Assembly (NCBI RefSeq): GCF_014653275.1 | Contig: NZ_BNAL01000008.1 | Coordinates: forward strand, 28,065-92,064 | DNA: 64,000 bases | Source: Deinococcus piscis | GTDB taxonomy: Bacteria > Deinococcota > Deinococci > Deinococcales > Deinococcaceae | Reading direction: 5' to 3' | In this document: one piece after another, positions 40,250 to 50,870 of the stretch | Layout of the letters: every line of letters begins with the position of its first letter | Position numbering within the stretch: the stretch's first letter is position 1 | Position numbers and translations under genes: made by a program | The notes under the pieces: generated by a model | The model's database searches: none | Seen by the model: only the letters and a program-made list of their open reading frames with translations | What the model was told of the DNA's origin: nothing

Positions 40250-41083
40250 TCAGGCCGAAGGGGGTGAAACCGGGGCGGGTGCGCTTTCGGTGGGACCACT
40301 GGCCAGCTCAATTTGAATCTCGCCGTAGGCTTCCGTTTGCTCGGCCCGCAGTTCGCCGGTTTTGACCGCTTCGAGCAGCGCCGCAAAATAGGTGGTGCGT
40401 TCGCCCCAGTCCCGCGCAGTGATTCCCCCAAAGGTGAAGTGCCGCAGCTGCCTCCCAAAGGCCAAGAGGGCGTTCAGGGCCCCCTGCAAGCTGAGGCGTT
40501 CGCGGGCCAACAGAGGAACATCCACCTCGCGCACCGCGGCGCGGGCCGCTTCCAGCAAGCGGCGCAGGTTCTGGCCCTGGCGCGGTGGGCGCTGCCTGCG
40601 CGGGAGCTCCAGGCCAGGCTTGGGCACTGGCGCGGGAATCAGACCGCTACGTTCCAGGCGGCGCTGACTGAGAAACTGCACGGCCCGGTCCAGTTCGGCC
40701 AGGGCTTCGACGCCCTGTGCGACCTCATCCCATTCGGTCCAGTCCTCAGTGCTTTCGCCGTCGTCTGCAGGCGGGACTGCAGGAAGCAGCAGCCGCGCTT
40801 TGAGAGCAATCACGGCGGCCAGTGGCGGCAGCACCTCGGCGGGTGGGCGGCCCTGTTGCCAGGCGGGGTGCTCCCGCAGCCAGGCCAACACGGCCCCGGT
40901 CAGCTCCAGCAGCGGCACCTGCGCCGGAGTCAGTTCGCCGGAGCGCAGCGCGGCGGCCAGGTCGCCCAGATGGCCCTCGAATGGTTCTGCGCCAGGCCGG
41001 AGCAGCCGCACCTGATATGCCGCAGCCTCGCCCTCGGCTGGGGCTAAGGGCAGAAGCAAGGTAAGAGAGGTGGACCGTGGCAT
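40250..41083 (-). CDS. scpA: Segregation and condensation protein A, ScpA
   Basis: Predicted 277 aa, a divergent kleisin. The N-terminus has LLRPGAEPFEGHLGDLAAALRSGELTPAQVPLLELTGAVLAWL, which is the FEGPLDLLLxLI-like block. PLAAVIALKARLLLP is the conserved helix. The C-terminal winged-helix with FGGITARDWGERTTYFAALLEAVKTGELRAEQTEAYGEIQIEL binds the SMC head. ScpA works with SMC and ScpB in chromosome compaction. ScpB is not adjacent here. A TATCAT box lies 9 nt before ATG. Confidence 0.88.
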   Translation of the reverse strand: MPRSTSLTLLLPLAPAEGEAAAYQVRLLRPGAEPFEGHLGDLAAALRSGELTPAQVPLLELTGAVLAWLREHPAWQQGRPPAEVLPPLAAVIALKARLLLPAVPPADDGESTEDWTEWDEVAQGVEALAELDRAVQFLSQRRLERSGLIPAPVPKPGLELPRRQRPPRQGQNLRRLLEAARAAVREVDVPLLARERLSLQGALNALLAFGRQLRHFTFGGITARDWGERTTYFAALLEAVKTGELRAEQTEAYGEIQIELASGPTESAPAPVSPPSA

Positions 41084-41176
41084 TCGGCGGCCATGATAGC
41101 GGCTGAGCTGGTGCGGGCAGGGGCACCGGCTCAGCCGGGAAGATGAACAGCTGGAACTCAGCTGACGGTTAGTCCG

Positions 41177-43498
41177 TCACTCGCCGCGCTGTACGGCGCT
41201 CAGTAGTTCACGCAGGACACCCAGGCGCTTGGCTTCGGCCACCACTGCGGGCGTCACCCGGCCCCCTTCGGTCAGTATGACTTGGCCGTCTTCAGTCTTG
41301 ACGGTGCGGACCACGGGCCAGCCATAGGCCTGCTGCACGATGTTTTCAATCGCTTGGTTAAAAGCTTCGCTGCCCGGCGCTGCGCCTTGCTCCGTGCCAT
41401 GCAGGGAAGCCGGAGGAGCGACCACGGTGGGCTCTGGGGCGGCAAGCTCTGCTTCAGAAGATACGGGGCCAGAGGATAAGGGGCCAGGAGATAAGGGATT
41501 AGAGGGCTCTGGGCGGGCGGTCAGCTCACTGCGGGGCAGCACTGGCTGGGGCGCAGGCTGCGGAGCGGAGGCCGGGTGGGTCAGCTCAGTGCGCCGTGCG
41601 CCCGTTTCTGCACTGACCTCATCTGCTCTGGGTTCATTTGCCCTGGATTCATCTTGATTGGGCTTATCAGCACTGGGTGTAGCCGCAGCAGCGACTGGCA
41701 CGAGCGGTTCAGCCACCGCAGTGCTCAGGTCAAGGTCCAGTTCTACCGGCTCAGGGACAGCCTGGGGGGCAGGTACTGCCAGGTCGTCTGTGAGCTGAGG
41801 TGCGGGGCCACGCAACACCAGTGTTTCCTTGCTTGTTTCTGTGTCCTCTGGCTGAGTTGGCGCATGTACCTGCTGAGGCGCTGTTACTGGGGCCATCACT
41901 GCAGGCGGCTCGCTGACATGGGAAGCGGGAGGAAACTGCGCTTCAGGTTGCGTCACGGGCTCGCCCCACTGCTCATGGACCTGCACCAGCTCACGCTCAC
42001 TGGGGTCGTGCAGCAGGTCTTCGCGGCGGTCATCCAGCCAGCGGCGGGCTTTTTCCAGCAGGCCGACTTCCGGCTCTGGGGTCGGTTCGCTTAGATGCAC
42101 CACTTGCTCGGTGCGTGCCCGCATGACCCGCTCCGGCCTTTCTGGAATGTCCAGCGTTTGTGCAATCTCTGGCGTTTCGGGGGCCTCCAGGATGCCTGAG
42201 TGACTCAGCACCGGACGGCTTTCTTGTACAGGAACCGGGGGCATAACGGCAGGCATGGCCTGGGACAGTGGGGCTGCTTCCGGTTCTGGCTCCACGCTTT
42301 GGGGCAGGCTCTGGCCTTCTTCGGGGGCAGCGTTCAGGTGGACTGCCGGGGCGACATGCAGGGGGGCCGGGGCCAGCGCTTCTCTGAGCTCAGGGGCGGA
42401 GGAGCTTCGGCGCTCGTACTCGCCCAGATCCAGCGGCTCGGCAGCAGATTCGGTGCCTTCTTTCAGGTGGTGCTGTATCTGTTCCAGCAGGCCCTGCTCC
42501 TCAGCGCGGGTCAAGATGGCCGGGGTGATGATCTGCCCCTGCGCGGCAATCAGCTGGCCCTGCGAGTCAGTGACATCCTCACGGACCCGGCGGCCCACCA
42601 TCTCGCTGAAGCTGAGGGGCTCAGGCTCAGGCGTCGTCGTCTCCAGCGGTGACGAGGATCGCTCCGGTGCAGTCAGGGCCGGGTCCGGGGCCGCAGGTTG
42701 TGGCGTGCTGCTCTCCTCGGCGCTGCTCACTTCCGCCACTTCTTCAGGACTCAGCGAAGTGCTGGTCAGGATCATCAGGCGGCCAGAGCGCTCGGCGCGG
42801 GTGACCTGCTCTTCGGTGATGGGCTCGCCTTTTTCGGCCACTACGGTGCCGTCGGGTAAGGTGATGGTGGTTCCAGCGATGCGGCCTATCAGATAGTCAC
42901 GCTGGCGCTGCGCGGCCTGCTCCGCCACTTCTTCGCGGCTGTAGTCGGTGTGTTCCGGCTCCTGCGGCGCACCACTTGGCCAGGCTCCGCCACTGCGGCG
43001 CATCTCTTCCGCCACGCTGGCAGGCACAATCGCCACGTCTTTGCCGATCTGTACGCTTTCGGGCGCAGGCACGAAGGCGTGGCCCCCGGCCACGTCCCCG
43101 AACAGCCCGCCCGTGACCTCATAGCCCTCGACGCGGCCTGAGTACTCATCAAAGACCACGTCGCCAATGCGGCCCAAGTCCTCGCCCTGTGCCGTCAGCA
43201 GCGTCATGCCAATCAGGTTCACTTTGGAATCCATGATTTCCTTCATGCGTGCCTGTTCTTCGTCGCTGGCGGTGTCCTGCGCCGAGGTGATCATCACGGC
43301 GTCTTCGCCCACCGAGTACACCACCGAAAAAGGAATCACCCGGTCTCGGCGGCGCAGCCAGCTGCCGCCACCGTCCACCACCAGGCCCAGCACCAGGTTG
43401 GCCCCGTGATCGAACACAATGTCGCGCACGCTGTCCACCCGTTCACCGGTGCTCAGGTCCACCACATGGCGTCCCAGCAGTTCTTTGCCCTTGATCAT
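41177..43498 (-). CDS. Large PRC-barrel protein with three internal repeats
   Basis: Predicted 773 aa. Two PRC-barrel domains: residues 1-75 (MIKGKELLGRHVVDLSTGERVDSVRDIVFD) and about 92-165 (LIGMTLLTAQGEDLGRIGDVVFDEYSGRVEGYEV). Three related ~45-residue repeats follow at 203-247, 301-345 and 724-768. Each has the pattern DGxxxxxxGxxITxxxxxxAxxxGxL. Between repeats 2 and 3 lies a ~370-residue Pro/Glu/Ser/Thr-rich unordered stretch. PRC barrels bind RNA or proteins in RimM and photosynthetic reaction centre H; the role here is unknown. ATG follows AGAGG. No signal peptide, so cytoplasmic. Confidence 0.75.
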   Translation of the reverse strand: MIKGKELLGRHVVDLSTGERVDSVRDIVFDHGANLVLGLVVDGGGSWLRRRDRVIPFSVVYSVGEDAVMITSAQDTASDEEQARMKEIMDSKVNLIGMTLLTAQGEDLGRIGDVVFDEYSGRVEGYEVTGGLFGDVAGGHAFVPAPESVQIGKDVAIVPASVAEEMRRSGGAWPSGAPQEPEHTDYSREEVAEQAAQRQRDYLIGRIAGTTITLPDGTVVAEKGEPITEEQVTRAERSGRLMILTSTSLSPEEVAEVSSAEESSTPQPAAPDPALTAPERSSSPLETTTPEPEPLSFSEMVGRRVREDVTDSQGQLIAAQGQIITPAILTRAEEQGLLEQIQHHLKEGTESAAEPLDLGEYERRSSSAPELREALAPAPLHVAPAVHLNAAPEEGQSLPQSVEPEPEAAPLSQAMPAVMPPVPVQESRPVLSHSGILEAPETPEIAQTLDIPERPERVMRARTEQVVHLSEPTPEPEVGLLEKARRWLDDRREDLLHDPSERELVQVHEQWGEPVTQPEAQFPPASHVSEPPAVMAPVTAPQQVHAPTQPEDTETSKETLVLRGPAPQLTDDLAVPAPQAVPEPVELDLDLSTAVAEPLVPVAAAATPSADKPNQDESRANEPRADEVSAETGARRTELTHPASAPQPAPQPVLPRSELTARPEPSNPLSPGPLSSGPVSSEAELAAPEPTVVAPPASLHGTEQGAAPGSEAFNQAIENIVQQAYGWPVVRTVKTEDGQVILTEGGRVTPAVVAEAKRLGVLRELLSAVQRGE

Positions 43499-43747
43499 GT
43501 TTACCTCTTGTCTTTCCCTGGAGCGGCGGCGGAAAGCCTGCGCCGTCCGCCGGAATGAAGCTGAAGCTTAAAAGTTGGAGTGGAGTGCCGCTTGTCCTGA
43601 AGCTTAGCCCAGGACTGAGGCTCAGATGAGATCAGGTTAAGGGCCAGGGCGGCGGGGCAGGATGTGTGAGCATTCAGGTCAGATTTGGCTTTTGGGGGTA
43701 CAGCAATTTCGGGGGCGGAGCGGTGAGCCGCTCTCTCTAGCGCCCCT

Positions 43748-44998
43748 TCAGTTGCGGAAAATGACTTCTTCACGCGAAAAGGAGCGCAGCGCCAGGGCCC
43801 CCAGCAGCAGCGCGGCGAGCAGGTTGGCCCCCAGCGAGAGCCACAGCTGCGGCCATTTCAGGGTGCCAGTCACGGCGTCCATCACGCTGAGCATGGACCC
43901 GAACAGCGGGACCGCATAAAAAGCCGCCGAGAAGCCGTCATTGAACTGCAAGAACAGGGCTGGCACGACAATCAGCAGGGACAGCGGCGTCACGTAGGTC
44001 TGCGCTTCTTTGTACGAGCGGGCGTAGATGCTCAGGGCGATCAGCAGCGCACTGATGAGCACTGCGGCTCCTACAGCGCTCAGCAGCAGCCCTGAGAAGC
44101 TGCCGCCACCCAGGGTGAGCTGACCGCCGAACGCCTGCGACAGTTCGGCCTGCATGCCGCCGCGCAGCAGCAAGGCCCCCGCGATCAGGCCGGTGCCCAG
44201 GAAGCCCAGCACGCTGAACAGGGCCGCGACCAGGGCGCTGAGGGCTGTCGCCAGCAGCTTGCCCGCCACCACTTCGGCGCGCCGCACCGGGCTGACCAGC
44301 AGGCTTTCGAGGGTGCCGCGCTCTTTTTCTCCAGCGGTAGAGTCCAGCGCCGTGGCCATCGCGCCCGACAGGATGAAATTGAGCATCAGCAGGGGAATCA
44401 GAAAAGCCAGCTGTCCGCTGCTCGCCTCCTGCGCGGTGGCAGCGTCCTGCGGGTCGAGCGTGACCGGCGAGAGGTCGTCTTCGCTCAGCCCCGCCGCTTC
44501 CAGTCGGCGTGCTGCCAGCGCTTGGTTGTAGTTCTCTATTGCCGCTTCGACCTTGCCGAGTGCGCCAGTCTGCGCGGCCAGCGAGTTCAGCTTGGCGAAC
44601 ACCTGCACCGCTGCGGGCGCGTCGCCCTCCTGCTGGGGCAGGGGAGACGTGACCCGGATGACAGCGTCTACCTCTTCGGCCTGTACCGCTTGCCGGGCGG
44701 CTTCAGGCGTGTCCACCTCCAGCGGGACCAACTCCACACCGGACAGCGTCATGCCCTGGCTGCTGCTGCCGCGTTCCAGTTCGGCCTGGAGCGCTGGGGG
44801 CAGTGTCCCGATGACGCCGACCTTCTGCTTCTCCTGCGCTTGCCCGCCGATAAATTGCCCCAGCAGCAGCGGCATGCCCAGCATCAGCGCAGGAATCAGG
44901 ATGAGTGGAATCAGGACCGTGCCCAGCAGTGTGCGGGTGTCGCGCAGGGTGGAGAGCAGGTCGCGGGCCGCCACCCGCCACACGAACTCAGGACGCAT
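43748..44998 (-). CDS. ABC-2 type permease, NatB-like exporter subunit
   Basis: Predicted 416 aa. An N-terminal membrane helix (about 17-40, [27 protein letters not shown]) is followed by a large extracytoplasmic loop (about 45-225) and then five to six membrane helices. The ABC-2 signature [34 protein letters not shown] is clear. This matches NatB-type permeases that extrude sodium or peptides. The start at 44998 ([15 protein letters not shown]) overlaps the ATPase gene stop by 11 bp. A weak GAGCGG hairpin lies just downstream (43722-43737). Confidence 0.88.
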   Translation of the reverse strand: MRPEFVWRVAARDLLSTLRDTRTLLGTVLIPLILIPALMLGMPLLLGQFIGGQAQEKQKVGVIGTLPPALQAELERGSSSQGMTLSGVELVPLEVDTPEAARQAVQAEEVDAVIRVTSPLPQQEGDAPAAVQVFAKLNSLAAQTGALGKVEAAIENYNQALAARRLEAAGLSEDDLSPVTLDPQDAATAQEASSGQLAFLIPLLMLNFILSGAMATALDSTAGEKERGTLESLLVSPVRRAEVVAGKLLATALSALVAALFSVLGFLGTGLIAGALLLRGGMQAELSQAFGGQLTLGGGSFSGLLLSAVGAAVLISALLIALSIYARSYKEAQTYVTPLSLLIVVPALFLQFNDGFSAAFYAVPLFGSMLSVMDAVTGTLKWPQLWLSLGANLLAALLLGALALRSFSREEVIFRN

Positions 44999-45758
44999 GG
45001 GCTGCTCCGTCCTGCTCGACCAGGCGAAAAAAAGCCTGCTCCAGAGTTTGCGCTCCCGTGCGGGCCAGCAGCTCCAGCTGGGTGCCTTCGGCCAGCAGCC
45101 GGCCTCCATGCAGCACGGCCACCCGGTCACAGACCTCTTCGACCTCGCTCATCACGTGGGTGGAATACAGGGTCAGTCGTCCTGGCCTGCGCGCCGCCGC
45201 CACCCAGTCCAGCAGGGCGCGGCGGGCAAAGATATCCAGGCCGCTGGCTGCCTCATCCAGAATCAGCACTGCCGGGTCCTGAATCACAGCGCGGGCGATG
45301 GTCACTTTTTGGCGCATGCCGGTGGAGTACTCACCTGCCCGCGTATCCAGCGTGCGGCCCAGGTCCAGCGCTGCGTCCAGCTCGGCAATTCTTTGTTCCG
45401 CCTGCTCGCGGCTTAGGCCGTAGAACCCTGCGAACGAATGCAGAATCTCGCGCCCGGTCAGGCGGGCAGGCAGCCCCATGCCGCCATTGACCACGCCGAT
45501 GTGTTGCCGCACCGCGTCGGGCTGCCGGGTCACGTCCAGGCCCGCCACCGCCGCCGTGCCTCCTGTGGGCCGCAGCAGGGTCGCCAAAATCCGCAGCAGG
45601 GTGGTCTTGCCCGCGCCGTTTGGTCCCAGCAACCCGAACACCTGCCCGCCTTCTACGCTGAGGGTCACGCCGTCCAGCGCAGTAAAGGTGCCGTAGCGCT
45701 TGCTGAGGTTCCGCAGGTCCAGCAGTGCGTCGGTAGGAGCCAGGGCAGGTGGATTCAT
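44988..45758 (-). CDS. ABC transporter ATPase, NatA-like
   Basis: Predicted 256 aa. Walker [21 protein letters not shown], the Q-loop region, signature [15 protein letters not shown], Walker [13 protein letters not shown] and the H-loop VLYSTHV-like ([15 protein letters not shown]) are all present. It powers the NatB-like permease encoded directly downstream. A TAGACT box lies 6 nt before ATG together with GGAG, so both leaderless and leadered use are possible. Confidence 0.93.
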   Translation of the reverse strand: MNPPALAPTDALLDLRNLSKRYGTFTALDGVTLSVEGGQVFGLLGPNGAGKTTLLRILATLLRPTGGTAAVAGLDVTRQPDAVRQHIGVVNGGMGLPARLTGREILHSFAGFYGLSREQAEQRIAELDAALDLGRTLDTRAGEYSTGMRQKVTIARAVIQDPAVLILDEAASGLDIFARRALLDWVAAARRPGRLTLYSTHVMSEVEEVCDRVAVLHGGRLLAEGTQLELLARTGAQTLEQAFFRLVEQDGAAHAS

Positions 45759-45764
45759 GTCTCC

Positions 45765-45770
45765 AGTCTA
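45765..45770 (-). promoter_or_regulatory. -10 box for the NatAB-like operon
   Basis: TAGACT on the minus strand ends 6 nt before the ATG at 45758. Confidence 0.5.
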
Positions 45771-45949
45771 AAGCTGTGTAGGAGGCTGCCGCGCCGGACA
45801 GCCAGGTGGGGGTAAAGCGCGGGTGTAACGCAGTGCCTCCCGGTCCCAGCGTCCATGCGGCATACTGTTAGGGTTAAGCACTTCGCAGGCCCTGGCCGCA
45901 CCTTTGCCGCTTTTTCTGCCGCCTTTCTGCGCGGCTCACGGAGGAATTC

Positions 45950-46813
<864 letters not shown>

Positions 46814-46876
46814 GCGGTGACAGGGTGATGACAAGCTCTGGGTCATTTGATCAAACTGCTCTCACTCCAAAGAAGC

Positions 46877-46906
46877 GCCCCGGTCCACTGCTGGACCGGG
46901 GCCTTC
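46877..46906 (+). terminator. Rho-independent terminator after the winged-helix/H1-like gene
   Basis: A perfect 11-bp stem GCCCCGGTCCA / TGGACCGGGGC with a CTGC loop is followed by CTTCTCTTCTC. Confidence 0.8.
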
Positions 46907-46983
46907 TCTTCTCTGCTGTGCCGCAGCGCTGGCCCTTGTGCTGCGGTGCTGAATACAGAGGAGAGGGGTGCGCTGGCCTCTGC

Positions 46984-46989
46984 TAGCAT
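46984..46989 (+). promoter_or_regulatory. -10 box for the DarA-like gene (leaderless layout)
   Basis: TAGCAT ends 6 nt before the ATG at 46996. Confidence 0.5.
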
Positions 46990-46995
46990 GCAGCC

Positions 46996-47349
46996 ATGCC
47001 TTATTCTGCCGTCCCTGCCGAACTGTTGGTACTGGCCGTGATTCAAGACGCCGATGTGCCCCGGCTGATGCGGGCGCTGGCGCAAGCTGGCCTGGACGCC
47101 ACCCGGCTGTCCAGCTCAGGCGGCTTTTTGCGCGAGGGCAACACCACGCTGATGATCGGGGTATCGCGCAGCCGGTTGGACGAACTCAAGGACATCATCA
47201 CGGCCAGCTGCCGTACCCGCAGCCGCATGATGAGCCCCGCCATTCCGCTGGCCGAACAGGGCGAGGGCCTGGCCGCCGATCCGGTCGAAGTCGAGGTGGG
47301 CGGCGCAGTGCTGTTCGTGCTGGGCTTGCAGGAATTCGTCAAGCTCTGA
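46996..47349 (+). CDS. Cyclic-di-AMP receptor DarA-like (PII-like) protein
   Basis: Predicted 117 aa. The core pattern [68 protein letters not shown] is the DarA/PstA (DUF970) signature: ferredoxin-like PII fold with the [13 protein letters not shown] loop that binds c-di-AMP. The B-loop is short ([20 protein letters not shown]). This implies c-di-AMP signalling in the cell; no diadenylate cyclase is in the window. Its stop overlaps the deacetylase start by one base (TGATG). Confidence 0.88.
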   Translation: MPYSAVPAELLVLAVIQDADVPRLMRALAQAGLDATRLSSSGGFLREGNTTLMIGVSRSRLDELKDIITASCRTRSRMMSPAIPLAEQGEGLAADPVEVEVGGAVLFVLGLQEFVKL

Positions 47350-48278
47350 TGTTCCCTGCGTCTGGGACGGCCCTGCCCGCGTTCGGCCATCCTTTTCGCG
47401 CCTATAGCCCGGCGGATTTCACCTTTCCGCTGCCTGAAGGGCACCGCTTTCCGCAGTACAAATACTCAGGCGTGCGTGAGCAGCTGCTGGGGCGGCTGCC
47501 CATCTTGACCACTCCGCAGCTGCGCTGGGCCGATGCAGGCCGCGTGCATGATTCGCACTTCCTGCGCCGCTGGCGCCGGGGCGAGGTCACGCGCCGCGAA
47601 GAGCGCGAGTTCGGTCTGCCCTGGTCGGAAGAGGTGGTGGTGCGGGCCATGCGGGCAGCTGGGGGCAGTCTGGCCGCCCTGCACGACGCCCGTGCCGTGG
47701 GCTGGGGGGCCAACCTGGCCGGGGGCACCCACCACGCTTTTGCTGACCGCGCTGGCGGCTTTTGTCTGGTGAATGACGCCGCCATCCTTGCCCGCCTGGC
47801 GCTGGATGAAGGCTGGGCGCAGCGAGTGGCGGTGCTGGACCTGGATGTGCATCAGGGCGACGGTACAGCGGCGCTGCTGGAGCATGAGCCACGCGCCTTT
47901 ACCCTCAGCATTCACGGTGAGCGCAATTATCCTTTCCGCAAGGAGCGCAGCAGCCTGGACCTGGGCCTGGGCGACGGCATCACCGACGCTGAATATCTGG
48001 CGGTGCTGACCCACCGAGCGCTGCCCGCGCTGGAGATGTTTCGGCCCGATTTGCTGCTCTTCCTGGCCGGTGCGGATGTGCTGGCCGGTGACCGCTTTGG
48101 CCGCTTTGCGCTCACGCTGGACGGGGTACACGAGCGCAACCGCCGCGTGCTGACGTGGGCGCGGGATGCCGGTGTGCCGGTGGTCAGCATGATGGCTGGC
48201 GGCTACAACGCCAATCACGCCCTGACTGTGGCGGCACATGCCAGCGTGGTGGAGCAGGGACTGGAAGTCTTCGGCTGA
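47349..48278 (+). CDS. Histone-deacetylase-family (class IV-like) deacetylase
   Basis: Predicted 309 aa. Motifs of the HDAC/AcuC family are present: [27 protein letters not shown] near the N-terminus, [31 protein letters not shown] (catalytic His pair), [15 protein letters not shown] (zinc ligands), [19 protein letters not shown] and MAGGYN. It probably removes acetyl groups from lysines or small amides; substrate unknown. Start at 47349 is coupled to the DarA-like gene by TGATG, so the two are expressed together. Confidence 0.9.
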   Translation: MFPASGTALPAFGHPFRAYSPADFTFPLPEGHRFPQYKYSGVREQLLGRLPILTTPQLRWADAGRVHDSHFLRRWRRGEVTRREEREFGLPWSEEVVVRAMRAAGGSLAALHDARAVGWGANLAGGTHHAFADRAGGFCLVNDAAILARLALDEGWAQRVAVLDLDVHQGDGTAALLEHEPRAFTLSIHGERNYPFRKERSSLDLGLGDGITDAEYLAVLTHRALPALEMFRPDLLLFLAGADVLAGDRFGRFALTLDGVHERNRRVLTWARDAGVPVVSMMAGGYNANHALTVAAHASVVEQGLEVFG

Positions 48279-48290
48279 TTTGCCAGCGCC

Positions 48291-49910
48291 TCAGCTCTGG
48301 GGCTTCTGCGCTTCAGCGGGAGCCGGGGCCGCTGGGGTTCCCCCTGCCAAGTCAGAGAGAGTGCTGGCGTACTCCAAGAATCCCATCTCTTCTTCGTCGC
48401 CCTCGCCAGCGGCTTCTTCGCTCAGTTCCCGCAGGGCGGCAGGCAGCTGCGCCAGGACGATATCAACCGTGCGCTCGGCCTGCTCGTCCAGTGAAAGATG
48501 GTCCAGAATAGGCACACCCTGGCGCTCGGCCATCCGAATCAGATACTCCTGGAGGCCGCGAATCTCCTGAAAATTCTGTAGATAACGGCTCTCAGGCCGT
48601 GCCGACGCTTCTTTTTCACGCCGGGCAAAGCGGGCGCGGTGTTCGTCCTCATCGGGGATGGTCAGCAGCACCGGCACCACAATGGCGTTTTTGGTCAGTT
48701 GCTCATCCAGGAATCCGGGAACCAGATGCACGCCCTCGGCCACCAGGTCGGCATTTTCGTGGATCAGCCGCCGGGCAATGGCATTGAGGCCCACCGACAC
48801 CTGCCGCGCCTGCTCGCGGAAGCCGATTTCCAGCGAGAGCCGGTCCGGATGCTCGGGGCGCTCCTCGCCGGGCGGAAGCAGGTATCTCCAGGCCTGAAAG
48901 GTGCTGGTGTGCAGCGCTGGCATCAGCTGCGGCGACACCATGGCCCGCATCACCTCGCGCACCGAATCGGTATTGATGATGCGGGGAATGCCCAGGCGGT
49001 ACGCCACTTCGGACGCCAGGTGGGACTTGCCAGTGCCCGACACCCCGCCGATCAGGACCAGCAGAGGCCGGGGCAGGTGCCGGATGGACCGCAGCAGGCC
49101 ATAACGGGCACTGACATGCTTGCCCGCTTCATCGCGCAGTCGGCGCTGAACCATGCGGCGAATCTGGGCGCGGGTTACCACCCGGTCTTCCTGGCCCTGC
49201 AAGTCGCGCTGCACGGCGCGGGCCAGGGTGCGGGCCGCGTCGGGGGCAGCTCCGGCGGCCAGCAGCGACTGCATCAGGATGCCCTTGCTGAAGGGAATCG
49301 GCTGAACGTCCTGCGGACTGTCGGTGCTGATCACGCCCACCCGCCCCTGGTGGTTCAGGATAAAGCGGTAGGTCCGTGCAAAATGCTCGCCGTAGTTGCG
49401 GGTCAGCACCTCGGCGGCGTAGTCCTGCAACTCCTCAGCACTGACTTCACGCAGTCCTTTTTCGCGCAGGTAGAGGTCCACCTGCCGGGCCGCTGCGTAG
49501 GCTTCTTTGGTATCCAGCCCAGTGTCGTCCAGACGCCGTGCCAGCACTGAGCGCGAAAAAGGCAGCTTGCCACTCGCCGAGCGCACCTGAATGTCCTGAA
49601 AAAATGGGGTCTGCTGCGCCACACGGCGTGCCAGCGGACGGCTGCCTTGCTCTTTGGTCACGCGCACCAGCAGTGCGTGCAGGTCCTCAGTGCGGATGGG
49701 GCTCAGTTCGTGGTCGCGCAGGAACTGCTCCACATGCCGGGCGATGCTGGCCGCCTCCTTGCGGCTGGCTCCAGCGTGGAGCAGGGTGCGGATCAGCAGG
49801 CCCCGGCTAAAAGGCCAGGCGTGCTTGGGTGGTCCCACCAGCAGCTCTAAGGGTTCCTTGCGGGCGCCCTTGTCCGCTTTGTTCTTTTTGTTGGACACCT
49901 TGTTGGGCAC
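48291..49910 (-). CDS. 2-phosphoglycerate kinase-like P-loop protein with three ATP-cone-like repeats
   Basis: Predicted 539 aa from GTG 49910, which follows AGAGAGG at 8 nt. A TTG at 49949 extends it by 13 residues but has no ribosome binding site. Three repeats of about 65 residues lie near 34-100, 117-182 and 206-272. Each starts PFS(R/K)xxL and continues with a helical pattern like ATP-cone domains. The kinase domain has the P-loop LIGGVSGTGKS (about 287-296), INTDSVREVMRAM, and a later EGVHLVPGFLDEQL. The closest known relative by motif is archaeal 2-phosphoglycerate kinase; the true substrate is not known. The tail is acidic. Convergent with the deacetylase gene, 12 bp apart. Confidence 0.8.
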   Translation of the reverse strand: MPNKVSNKKNKADKGARKEPLELLVGPPKHAWPFSRGLLIRTLLHAGASRKEAASIARHVEQFLRDHELSPIRTEDLHALLVRVTKEQGSRPLARRVAQQTPFFQDIQVRSASGKLPFSRSVLARRLDDTGLDTKEAYAAARQVDLYLREKGLREVSAEELQDYAAEVLTRNYGEHFARTYRFILNHQGRVGVISTDSPQDVQPIPFSKGILMQSLLAAGAAPDAARTLARAVQRDLQGQEDRVVTRAQIRRMVQRRLRDEAGKHVSARYGLLRSIRHLPRPLLVLIGGVSGTGKSHLASEVAYRLGIPRIINTDSVREVMRAMVSPQLMPALHTSTFQAWRYLLPPGEERPEHPDRLSLEIGFREQARQVSVGLNAIARRLIHENADLVAEGVHLVPGFLDEQLTKNAIVVPVLLTIPDEDEHRARFARREKEASARPESRYLQNFQEIRGLQEYLIRMAERQGVPILDHLSLDEQAERTVDIVLAQLPAALRELSEEAAGEGDEEEMGFLEYASTLSDLAGGTPAAPAPAEAQKPQS

Positions 49911-50005
49911 CTGCTTTTCCTCTCTGGTCTTTGGCGCTCCCTTCTCCAAGCCGGGTGGGCCGCAGTGGTCTTGTGGATAGAGGCACTATAGCGGCCTGAG
50001 CTGGT

Positions 50006-50605
50006 TTAGCGTTTCAGAGCCCCGGTCAGCAGCAGGTCCAGCGACAACCGCAGTTCGTCGTGCAGGCTGCGCCCAGTGCCGTAAGCGCTCCAGCGCAGTG
50101 CGACCAGCAAATAGGTGTCGGCAATCAGGTTGCTGATCCGCGCCAGGCTGAGGTCCGAGCGCAGTTCGCCTGCATCGTGCAGGGGCCGCAGAATCAGTTC
50201 CACAACGCCGCTCAGGCGCAGTGCCCGGTAAGCGGTCTGGGCCCGCTCAGGGTTGGGGTTCATTACCTCATAGGCCAGCGGCGGAAACAGGTCGCGCTCC
50301 TTGGTGTTTTCATCGGCCAGCAGGGACCAGATGTCGTACAGCACGTCCAGGGGCGGTTGACCCCTATCTAGTCGGCGGCCAGCCTCGGCCTCCAGGCTCT
50401 TGACCACCAGGCTGCCGTAGTCAAGCAGCACAGCTTCTTTGTACGGATAGTAGTTAAAAAAGGTGCCGCGTGAGACTCCACTGGCGCGGGCAATCTCAGT
50501 CGCCGTGGTGTTCTCAAAACCGCTTTCCTTGAATAGAGCGATGGCGGCCTCGTAAATCTCGCTGCGGCGCCGTTCCTTTTGGCGTTCGCGAAGGGACAGT
50601 TCCAT
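50006..50605 (-). CDS. TetR family transcriptional regulator
   Basis: Predicted 199 aa. N-terminal helix-turn-helix: RRSEIYEAAIALFKESGFENTTATEIARASGVSRGTFFNYYPYKEAVLLDYG. The helical ligand domain follows. A TATGCT box lies 11 nt before ATG. It is divergent from the NlpC/P60 gene; the ~265 bp between them contains a GGAC-N5-GTCC palindrome (50717-50729) that might be its operator. Target and ligand unknown. Confidence 0.92.
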   Translation of the reverse strand: MELSLRERQKERRRSEIYEAAIALFKESGFENTTATEIARASGVSRGTFFNYYPYKEAVLLDYGSLVVKSLEAEAGRRLDRGQPPLDVLYDIWSLLADENTKERDLFPPLAYEVMNPNPERAQTAYRALRLSGVVELILRPLHDAGELRSDLSLARISNLIADTYLLVALRWSAYGTGRSLHDELRLSLDLLLTGALKR

Positions 50606-50870
50606 GAATGGCTGACAGCATAGCGCGTGGCTGCGAATCTGGGCGGCCTCCCCCGGCGCAGGCGGGAGATGGCCAGGCCTTTATGGTGTCCCTGATGGAC
50701 TTGAGGTCCTACACCGCAGGCCCTCCATGAGAAGCAACTCTTGGCAAACTAAGTAATGGATGTTACCGTGATTGGGCGAAGTCTTAATCAATCCGTGAAG
50801 ATTGACCTGGGCAGTGGCCTACACCGAAGCGGCCTATATGCAGTGGACTGCCCCGAAAGCGAGTGAGCCT

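Noticed and set aside
43501..43773. 90-codon minus-strand frame between the PRC-barrel and NatB-like genes
   Set aside because: It overlaps the end of the NatB-like gene and contains the ribosome binding site of the PRC-barrel gene; composition is not protein-like.
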